A DNA stretch of 5,727 bases, from positions 1-5,727 of the forward strand of contig JADFQT010000173.1 in assembly GCA_022561675.1 (NCBI GenBank), read 5' to 3'. Below are positions 1 through 4,182 of this stretch, piece by piece (the stretch's first letter is position 1; every line of letters begins with the position of its first letter). The position numbers and the translations under genes were made by a program. Origin of the DNA: Chloroflexota bacterium. Lineage in GTDB: Bacteria > Chloroflexota > Dehalococcoidia > Lucifugimonadales > UBA3495. The notes under the pieces were generated by a model, which worked only from the letters and a program-made list of their open reading frames with translations, was not told where the DNA came from and ran no database searches.

Positions 1-278
1 TGGCGTCATCCAGCTGGTCTCACAGCTTCCTGGCCCATAGGTTCCAGTGCCGGCAAATCGATGTGGAGACCGACCGGCGGAATTTGGAGTGGGTGCGTAG
101 CGGTCAGGGAGTAAAGTTGTCTGAGCTAACGCCGGAAGAGTTGCAGGAGTCCGGGGACCACGAGATATTAAACTGGATCATCACGCTGGGCATTATCGGG
201 GACAAACCGGCCAACATAGTCGATGTCTTGGAATCCCAGACCCAGTTAGCCTACCGGGTCACAGCCATTTGGGAGTAA
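1..278 (+). CDS. Class III extradiol ring-cleavage dioxygenase, LigB-like, C-terminal part (5' end outside window)
   Basis: The reading frame is open from the first full codon (position 3) to a TAA at 276-278, giving 91 residues. A GTG at 63 could be taken as a start, but the protein homology begins upstream of it, so this is the tail of a longer gene (LigB-type proteins are usually about 270-300 residues). Near the window edge is SSSWSH, matching the place of the GGxSH segment of LigB-type enzymes, whose His is the active-site acid/base. Exactly 47 residues later is the Glu of SGDHEILNW. This is the same spacing as between His195 and the iron-binding Glu242 that I recall for LigB of the protocatechuate 4,5-dioxygenase. 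Such enzymes use Fe(II) and O2 to open catechol-type rings in the cytoplasm. The N-terminal iron-binding histidines lie outside, so activity and substrate cannot be judged. Some relatives act on non-aromatic or unknown substrates. Family assignment is fairly sure, the substrate unknown. Confidence 0.72.
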   Translation, partial: ASSSWSHSFLAHRFQCRQIDVETDRRNLEWVRSGQGVKLSELTPEELQESGDHEILNWIITLGIIGDKPANIVDVLESQTQLAYRVTAIWE

Positions 279-293
279 CTAATTATCTCGAAA

Positions 294-344
294 TGTCACC
301 CCGAGCCCTTCGACGTTGCTCAGGATAAACTCCGCGAGGGGTCT
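294..344. repeat. Probable dispersed intergenic repeat with inverted-repeat arms
   Basis: This sits in the 87-base spacer between two convergent genes. It has ACCCC at 298-302 paired with GGGGT at 338-342, and a nested GAGC (303-306) / GCTC (318-321) stem with an 11-base loop. Read on the minus strand it contains TCCTGAGCAACGTCGAAGGG, very like the TCCTGAGCGAAGTCGAAGG-type intergenic repeats that I remember as numerous in several environmental bacterial genomes. Only one copy is in the window, so its repeated nature rests on recognition, not on a comparison. There is no T-run after either stem, so it is not a typical intrinsic terminator, though it may still slow polymerase between the converging genes. 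Confidence 0.45.
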
Positions 345-365
345 AAAGTTCCTGGGCAAGTAGCT

Positions 366-1745
366 TCAGGCCTCCACGCCAGTCCCAGCGCCCGGGGGGC
401 GAGCCAAAAAAATGAGTACGGCTGCGGCAAAATGAAGGGCCGCCGCAATGGCGATCATGCTGCTGTAGCTGCCGAATAAGTCGTAAATTACCGGCCCCAG
501 CACCTGTCCCAACCCCAGTCCTCCCGCCTCGAAAGGTCGCAGCGCTCCGGCTATGGCGCCGTAGGATTCCCGGCCGAAATATTGGGCCAGGACCATATAG
601 ACGATGACCTCCAACGAGCTGTGAACCAGCCCCCACAGCAACCCGAAGGCGTAGGCTGAAACGATTGACCCCACCAGAAACAGAAACAGCACGACTCCTC
701 CGGCGGCAGTCAATGCTATCACCATCGACCAGCGGGGAGTGGTTTTATCCGCCAGATAGGCCCAGCCCAGGTTGGCCAGGGAGAGGAAGGTACTGAGGCT
801 GAGCACCCCCACCGCTGCCGCCGCCGAGATATTCGCCTCTTCGTGAAGATAGGGCACCATGCTGAATCCTATGGTGGAGCTGCCGGTGACACTCAGCATC
901 GTGGTTAGGGCCACCAGCCAGAACGCCCTGGTCCGCAACGCGGACCGGGCTGTCCAGCTGACCTCTCTATTAATTTCTCCGGGCTCGGAGCTGGCGGTGG
1001 GTCGCCGAACTGTTGGGTGGACTCTGGGATTCCCCGATGGATTAGCCGCAGGCTGGCTCGTTCTGGAGGTGCTGCCGGCCTGGGAAGGCGCCGTGGTTTG
1101 GTTGGGCAAGACTCCGTCGGGCAGCAGTCCAATGTCTTCGGGCCCCCGCCGTATGACCAACAGCATCGGGACGGTCAGCGCCAGGCTCAGGAGACCCAGG
1201 TAGCTAAAGGCGGTGCGCCATCCGAAGGTCAACGCGAAGATAGATATGATCTGTATGATGATGGCGCCGCTGATTGGCCGGAACATGCCCGTTAGCGCCA
1301 GGGCAGTGTTTCGCCTCCGCCGAAAAAAGTTCACCGCCACGGTACGGGGTACCACTCCGATGAGCAGCGGCTGGCTAACCGCTCGTGCCGAGATGGTTGC
1401 GACGTAAAAGTACCAGAGGGAGTGGAACCACCCCAGTCCCAACAGGGCGAGCCCTAGAAAGATAGTGCCGCAAGGCATCAGGCTCCGCGGCCCGTAACGG
1501 TCGGTTAGACGTCCCGCGAAGGGAGCCACCACGCCGGAGCACCAGACGCCGGCGGCGGCGGCCAGACCGATGCTGCTGCGACTCCAGCCAGTCTCCTCAA
1601 AGATGAAAAACTGGATACCGCCCAGTACTACCCCGGCGATGCTTGTGGCTACGAAGGACCCGGAGGCCACCACCCCCAGGACCAACCAGCCGTAGTAGAA
1701 GGGGGTTTTGACGCGCCAGTTTAAGACGGCAGACAGAGTAGACAC
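366..1745 (-). CDS. MFS transporter, 12 transmembrane segments, OFA/monocarboxylate-like
   Basis: This 459-residue inner-membrane carrier starts at a GTG (1745) and ends with TGA. It shows FYYGW before the first helix (residues 16-20) and a WSRSSIG stretch (54-60). The MFS motif A is seen as GRLTDRYGPR (78-87) in the loop between helices 2 and 3. A R-x-PEDIGLLPDG segment (about 200-211) closes the N-terminal half. These traits resemble the oxalate/formate antiporter-like and monocarboxylate-type branch of the superfamily. Two blocks of about six hydrophobic helices (about 18-198 and 273-448) flank a hydrophilic central loop of some 50-60 residues rich in Pro, Ser, Thr and Asn. The substrate is probably a small organic acid or similar metabolite, which is inferred from the family only. 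The gene is last in the putative four-gene operon, 18 bases after the acetyltransferase stop. The Shine-Dalgarno sequence is weak (GGGACGG), so it may depend on translation of the upstream gene. Confidence 0.88.
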   Translation of the reverse strand: MSTLSAVLNWRVKTPFYYGWLVLGVVASGSFVATSIAGVVLGGIQFFIFEETGWSRSSIGLAAAAGVWCSGVVAPFAGRLTDRYGPRSLMPCGTIFLGLALLGLGWFHSLWYFYVATISARAVSQPLLIGVVPRTVAVNFFRRRRNTALALTGMFRPISGAIIIQIISIFALTFGWRTAFSYLGLLSLALTVPMLLVIRRGPEDIGLLPDGVLPNQTTAPSQAGSTSRTSQPAANPSGNPRVHPTVRRPTASSEPGEINREVSWTARSALRTRAFWLVALTTMLSVTGSSTIGFSMVPYLHEEANISAAAAVGVLSLSTFLSLANLGWAYLADKTTPRWSMVIALTAAGGVVLFLFLVGSIVSAYAFGLLWGLVHSSLEVIVYMVLAQYFGRESYGAIAGALRPFEAGGLGLGQVLGPVIYDLFGSYSSMIAIAAALHFAAAVLIFLARPPGAGTGVEA

Positions 1746-1763
1746 GGTCGAAGTAGACCGTCC

Positions 1764-2213
1764 CTAACTGATCTCTTTTCGCATTTCGATATGGGGGATG
1801 CCGGCTTCCAGGAATACCTCGCCGCGCTCCAGATAACCGTGGGCGGCGTAGAAGCCCTTGACGTATTCCTGGGCATGCAGCATGGCTTGGCTCATTCCCT
1901 GGGAGCGGGCCTCCTTCTCTAGATACAGCAGCAGCTGGCCGCCCACTCCCCGGCGGCGCCAGGGCTGGTCCACCGCCATGCGTCCGATTTGACAGGTCCC
2001 TTCCTCTCGAATCAGCAGCCTGCCGGTGCCGATAACCAACCCGTCGTGCCGGGCAATGACGTGAGTGGCCGTGGCGTCTTCATCGTCCAGCTCCTCCTCT
2101 GCTGGAACGGATTGCTCCGCGACGAAGACGCGCATCCGCACGGCCAGCGCGGCTTCCATCTCCGCCTCGGTTTCTACCAGCTTTACCTCTACCGGAATCA
2201 TGCTGCGGCCCAT
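1764..2213 (-). CDS. GNAT family N-acetyltransferase
   Basis: This is a 149-residue cytoplasmic protein, the usual length for a single GNAT domain. The N-terminal part has the RMRVFVAEQSVP segment (residues 26-37) followed by an acidic stretch and THVIA (50-54), typical of the PF13673/ElaA-like branch. The acetyl-CoA binding core is IGRMAV (76-81), then RRRGVGG (86-92), which fits the Q/R-x-x-G-x-G/A pyrophosphate loop. The C-terminal part has LHAQ (112-115), FYAAHGY (121-127) and EAGIPHIEM (136-144), again typical of this branch. It should transfer an acetyl group from acetyl-CoA to an amine, but the acceptor cannot be predicted. ATG at 2213 is preferred over the ATG at codon 5, because GAGAGGGG lies 6 bases upstream. 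It lies third in the minus-strand operon, 32 bases after the methyltransferase gene. Confidence 0.9.
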   Translation of the reverse strand: MGRSMIPVEVKLVETEAEMEAALAVRMRVFVAEQSVPAEEELDDEDATATHVIARHDGLVIGTGRLLIREEGTCQIGRMAVDQPWRRRGVGGQLLLYLEKEARSQGMSQAMLHAQEYVKGFYAAHGYLERGEVFLEAGIPHIEMRKEIS

Positions 2214-2219
2214 TTCATA

Positions 2220-2227
2220 CCCCTCTC
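2220..2227 (-). promoter_or_regulatory. Ribosome binding site of the GNAT gene
   Basis: GAGAGGGG on the minus strand, 6 bases before the ATG at 2213. It favours this start over the in-frame ATG four codons later, which has no such sequence at a suitable distance. Confidence 0.6.
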
Positions 2228-2245
2228 ACATCAGTGGTGGGGCCG

Positions 2246-2731
2246 TTACAGCCACCGGCGCACCTTGGCCTTGTAATCCCGATAGTCCGGTCCGAGCAAC
2301 TCTTCCAGGTAGGCCTCCTCCCGCCGGATAACCCCGTAGTTCATTATTACCAGCACCAGGGGCAGGAGCGGCAGCGGCCAATAGCTGTTTAAGACCAGGC
2401 TCAGCCCGATATAGGCCAGGGTAAGCGAGATGTACAGCGGGTTACGGCTGAAGGAGAAGGGGCCGCTGGTCACCAGGGCCTTGGTGGGCTTCCCGTGGTC
2501 CGGGTGCTCTCCGGAGCGGCGCATGGCCAGACCTCCCCAGTTCATCAACCCGACTGCGACCACCATCACCGGCCAGCCGGCGGCGTGCCCGGTCCACGCC
2601 TGAGGGAAAAAGGGCAGCTTGACCCAGAGGAAGTGCAGGGCCAATCCGGCGGCTAAAAAGGCCAGGTAAATCAGTGGCGGCGGCGCCAGCACCCGGACGG
2701 CTTCGGTATTCTCGCCGGGCTTCATGGCCAC
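2246..2731 (-). CDS. Isoprenylcysteine carboxyl methyltransferase (ICMT)/PEMT-like integral membrane protein
   Basis: This 161-residue protein has about four hydrophobic segments (roughly 18-38, 52-70, 98-115 and 116-133). The family core follows: LVTSGPFSFSRNPLY at 86-100, a conserved Asn after helix 3 (N115), and the C-terminal REEAYLEELLGPDY...VRRWL block (137-161) with the paired Glu 138-139. These elements form the S-adenosylmethionine pocket in ICMT/PEMT-type methyltransferases. Bacterial members are common and mostly uncharacterised. They may methylate lipids, isoprenoids or small molecules, and prenylated protein is not expected in a bacterium. The frame allows a GTG start at 2731 or an ATG two codons later (2725), and neither has a clear Shine-Dalgarno sequence. 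It is the second gene of the operon, 48 bases after the dehydrogenase. Family assignment is firm, but the substrate is unknown. Confidence 0.85.
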   Translation of the reverse strand: MAMKPGENTEAVRVLAPPPLIYLAFLAAGLALHFLWVKLPFFPQAWTGHAAGWPVMVVAVGLMNWGGLAMRRSGEHPDHGKPTKALVTSGPFSFSRNPLYISLTLAYIGLSLVLNSYWPLPLLPLVLVIMNYGVIRREEAYLEELLGPDYRDYKAKVRRWL

Positions 2732-2748
2732 CGGCAGCCGTTACCGGT

Positions 2749-2775
2749 CGAATTAGCCGGGGGCGAATTAGCCGG
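2749..2775. repeat. Two 12-base direct repeats, 15-base period
   Basis: CGAATTAGCCGG occurs at 2749-2760 and again at 2764-2775, separated by GGG, between the dehydrogenase stop and the methyltransferase start. It is probably a small local duplication in the operon spacer. I see no stem strong enough to be a terminator there. Confidence 0.6.
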
Positions 2776-2779
2776 AGCC

Positions 2780-3874
2780 CTAGTCAAAAACAATCGCGCC
2801 CCGGCCCACTTCGCCCTGGTCCATGTCATCGTAGGCCTGGTTAATCTGATCCAAGCCGTAGTGACGCACCACCAGGTCGTCCAGGTTCAGCTTGCCGGAG
2901 AGGTAGAGCTCCACCATTGCCGGCATGTCGTTGCGGGAGCGGGCCGACCCGTAGTAGGTGCCGCGGATCGTCTTTTCGTTGCGGACCAGGTCCACCGCGT
3001 TGAACGATGCCTCGGTGTCCATGGGGGCGATGCCCACCACCGTCACCGTGCCCCTTTTAGCCGACATGTCGTAGGCGGCTTTGATGGTCTCGGCCGACCC
3101 GAACACCTCGAAGGTGTAGTCCGCCCCCAGGCCGCCGGTCAGCTCCTTCACCTGGGCGACCGGGTCCCGGTCGGAGGCGTTTACCGAATGGGTGGCTCCG
3201 AACTTCATCGCGAATTCCAGCTGGCTTTCCCGAATATCCACCGCAATGATCTTGGCGGCATTAAGCAGCTTGGCGCCCATGATGACGTTGAGACCGACCC
3301 CGCCGCAGCCCACCACCGCCACGGTGCTGCCGGGCTGGACCTGCGCGCTGTAGACGGCGGCGCCCACGCCGGTGGGCACACAACAGCCGATCATCGCCGC
3401 TATATCCATAGGTACGTCGGCCGAGACGGGGATGCAGCCGGTCTCGGGCACGACGGCGTACTCGGCAAAACAGGCGACCTTGCCCATGTGGTGGATGTCC
3501 TGCCCGTTTTTGTGGAGCCGGCAGGTCCCGTCCAACATGAAAGGCCCGGTGGCCATGTGCAGGTCACACAGGTTGGAGTAGCCCGCCAGGCACGATTTGC
3601 AGCGTCCGCAGGCCGGTACGAAGGAGAGGATGACCTGGTCGCCCGGTTTGGTCAGGGTTACTCCCGGCCCCACCCGCTCCACGGTTCCCGCGCCCTCATG
3701 GCCCAGTATGGCAGGCAGATTGATTCGGGCGTCGCCGTGCATAAAGTGGCGGTCACTGCGGCAGATACCCGCCGCGCCAACTTTCACCAGCACCTCGCCG
3801 GCCTTGGGTTCGTCCAGATCCACATCCTCCAAAACCAGCGGTTGTTTGGTCTCGTACAAAACAGCGGCCTTCAA
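2780..3874 (-). CDS. Zinc-dependent alcohol dehydrogenase (MDR superfamily)
   Basis: This 364-residue, probably NAD-dependent cytoplasmic dehydrogenase oxidises an alcohol to an aldehyde or ketone, or the reverse. All expected metal sites are visible. Catalytic zinc ligands are C38 (in GICRSD), H59 (in GHEGAGTVERVGPG) and C164 (in GCCVPTGVGA). The structural zinc lobe is C89, C92, C95 and C103. S40 and H43 fit the proton relay. The Rossmann loop is GCGGVG (189-194), and D213 at the end of the second strand favours NAD over NADP. The segment at about 104-140, with LDGTCRL and HHMG, resembles class I/III-type enzymes and their bacterial relatives rather than short YjgB- or tetrameric Tdh-like forms. 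The start is a TTG at 3874, supported by GGAGGT six bases upstream and by the MKAAVLYE beginning typical of the family. It is the first gene of the minus-strand operon, with its own promoter. The substrate cannot be told. Formaldehyde/glutathione specificity is possible but unsupported. Confidence 0.93.
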   Translation of the reverse strand: MKAAVLYETKQPLVLEDVDLDEPKAGEVLVKVGAAGICRSDRHFMHGDARINLPAILGHEGAGTVERVGPGVTLTKPGDQVILSFVPACGRCKSCLAGYSNLCDLHMATGPFMLDGTCRLHKNGQDIHHMGKVACFAEYAVVPETGCIPVSADVPMDIAAMIGCCVPTGVGAAVYSAQVQPGSTVAVVGCGGVGLNVIMGAKLLNAAKIIAVDIRESQLEFAMKFGATHSVNASDRDPVAQVKELTGGLGADYTFEVFGSAETIKAAYDMSAKRGTVTVVGIAPMDTEASFNAVDLVRNEKTIRGTYYGSARSRNDMPAMVELYLSGKLNLDDLVVRHYGLDQINQAYDDMDQGEVGRGAIVFD

Positions 3875-3880
3875 AGGGGC

Positions 3881-3886
3881 ACCTCC
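3881..3886 (-). promoter_or_regulatory. Strong Shine-Dalgarno sequence of the alcohol dehydrogenase gene
   Basis: GGAGGT on the minus strand, six bases before the TTG at 3874. It decides for this rare start codon, since no ATG or GTG occurs in frame at a suitable distance from it. Confidence 0.75.
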
Positions 3887-3904
3887 AACCGAAAATCGCC
3901 GTTT

Positions 3905-3933
3905 ATCATCTCTCCCTTGAGGTATGCTGTCAA
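3905..3933 (-). promoter_or_regulatory. Sigma-70-type promoter of the dehydrogenase-to-transporter operon
   Basis: On the minus strand a perfect TTGACA -35 box (3928-3933) is followed, after 17 bases, by GATGAT (3905-3910), which matches TATAAT at four of six positions. Transcription would start near 3898. That leaves a leader of about 24 bases that contains the GGAGGT ribosome binding site. Position and spacing fit well, but the -10 box lacks the first T. A longer match downstream (TGATAA) would need 19-base spacing. Confidence 0.5.
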
Positions 3934-3950
3934 CTTATCAGCTGGCTGGC

Positions 3951-3976
3951 CTCCGCTCAACTCCTCCGCTAACTCC
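3951..3976. repeat. Tandem near-identical 13-base repeats upstream of the operon promoter
   Basis: CTCCGCTCAACTC (3951-3963) and CTCCGCTAACTCC (3964-3976) share CTCCGCT followed by AACTC, with one base inserted in the first copy. They begin 18 bases upstream of the TTGACA box on the minus strand, where activator sites often lie. With two short copies, chance remains a real possibility. Confidence 0.4.
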
Positions 3977-4061
3977 CCGGCATTTGCCGTCGTGTTGCGC
4001 CAGACTGCCGTAGAACAGCCAGGCAGCTAGATGCAATCTTCACACTTTCTATATAAAATTC

Positions 4062-4070
4062 TGTTATAAC
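4062..4070 (+). promoter_or_regulatory. Candidate extended -10 promoter for the adaptor gene
   Basis: TGTTATAAC matches the extended -10 pattern TGnTATAAT with one mismatch, in the AT-rich part of the divergent region. No good -35 box lies 16-18 bases upstream; TTCACA at 4039-4044 is 20 bases away. The predicted leader before the ATG at 4183 would be about 105 bases. Confidence 0.3.
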
Positions 4071-4165
4071 CCAACAATCAGAGGCACCACTTAATCTTAA
4101 TCATTCGAAATGCCGCTATAGCCTTTGAATTCCAGGGTTAGGACAGGATCCTGGGATGCGGCGCA

Positions 4166-4175
4166 GGGGAGAGGG
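4166..4175 (+). promoter_or_regulatory. Ribosome binding site of the adaptor gene
   Basis: The purine run GGGGAGAGGG ends 7 bases before the ATG at 4183 and supports this start. The in-frame ATG at 4156 has only AGGA seven bases upstream and would add nine mostly Arg/Gly residues. Confidence 0.5.
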
Positions 4176-4182
4176 TAGAGCC

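Larger units (their letters stand above)
3875..4182. other. Divergent intergenic region between the dehydrogenase operon and the adaptor gene
   Basis: No convincing gene lies in these 308 bases. The left part (about 3940-4030) is GC-rich and carries two near-identical 13-base direct repeats beginning CTCCGCT at 3951 and 3964. The middle (about 4031-4110) is an AT-rich island that stands out from its surroundings, and it includes TATATAAAATT and TTATAAC. A doubled TTAATC lies at 4091-4102. The right part has the palindrome CAGGATCCTG (4144-4153) within a CCAGG...CCTGG inverted repeat. The layout is that of a control region serving both directions. No known regulator box was recognised. Confidence 0.6.

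Noticed and set aside
298..342. Rho-independent terminator between the convergent genes
   Set aside because: The outer stem is only five base pairs with a 35-base interior, the nested stem is four base pairs, and no T-run follows on either strand.
859..1407. Several overlapping open frames of 64-114 codons on both strands within the MFS gene
   Set aside because: All overlap the transporter and each other, have no ribosome sites or domains, and sit in the GC-rich loop region where stops are rare.
3940..4027. Imperfect inverted repeat AGCTGGCTGG (3940-3949) / CCAGGCAGCT (4018-4027)
   Set aside because: Nine of ten bases match across a gap of 68 bases; this is within what chance gives in such a GC-rich segment, and no function fits.
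2861..4030. 389-codon open frame on the plus strand opposite the alcohol dehydrogenase
   Set aside because: It lies antisense to a gene with all zinc and NAD motifs. Its product is rich in His, Gly and Val with no recognisable domain, as expected from the complementary strand of GC-rich coding DNA.
4050..4077. Minus-strand promoter TTGTTG (4072-4077) with TATATA (4050-4055), 16-base spacing
   Set aside because: It would leave a leader of about 170 bases, while the TTGACA promoter much closer to the dehydrogenase explains expression better. It could be a second start, but the evidence is only AT-richness.
4144..4153. CAGGATCCTG palindrome as an operator
   Set aside because: A single 10-base palindrome directly before the possible ATG at 4156 matches no regulator box I know, and one copy is not enough to call a site.
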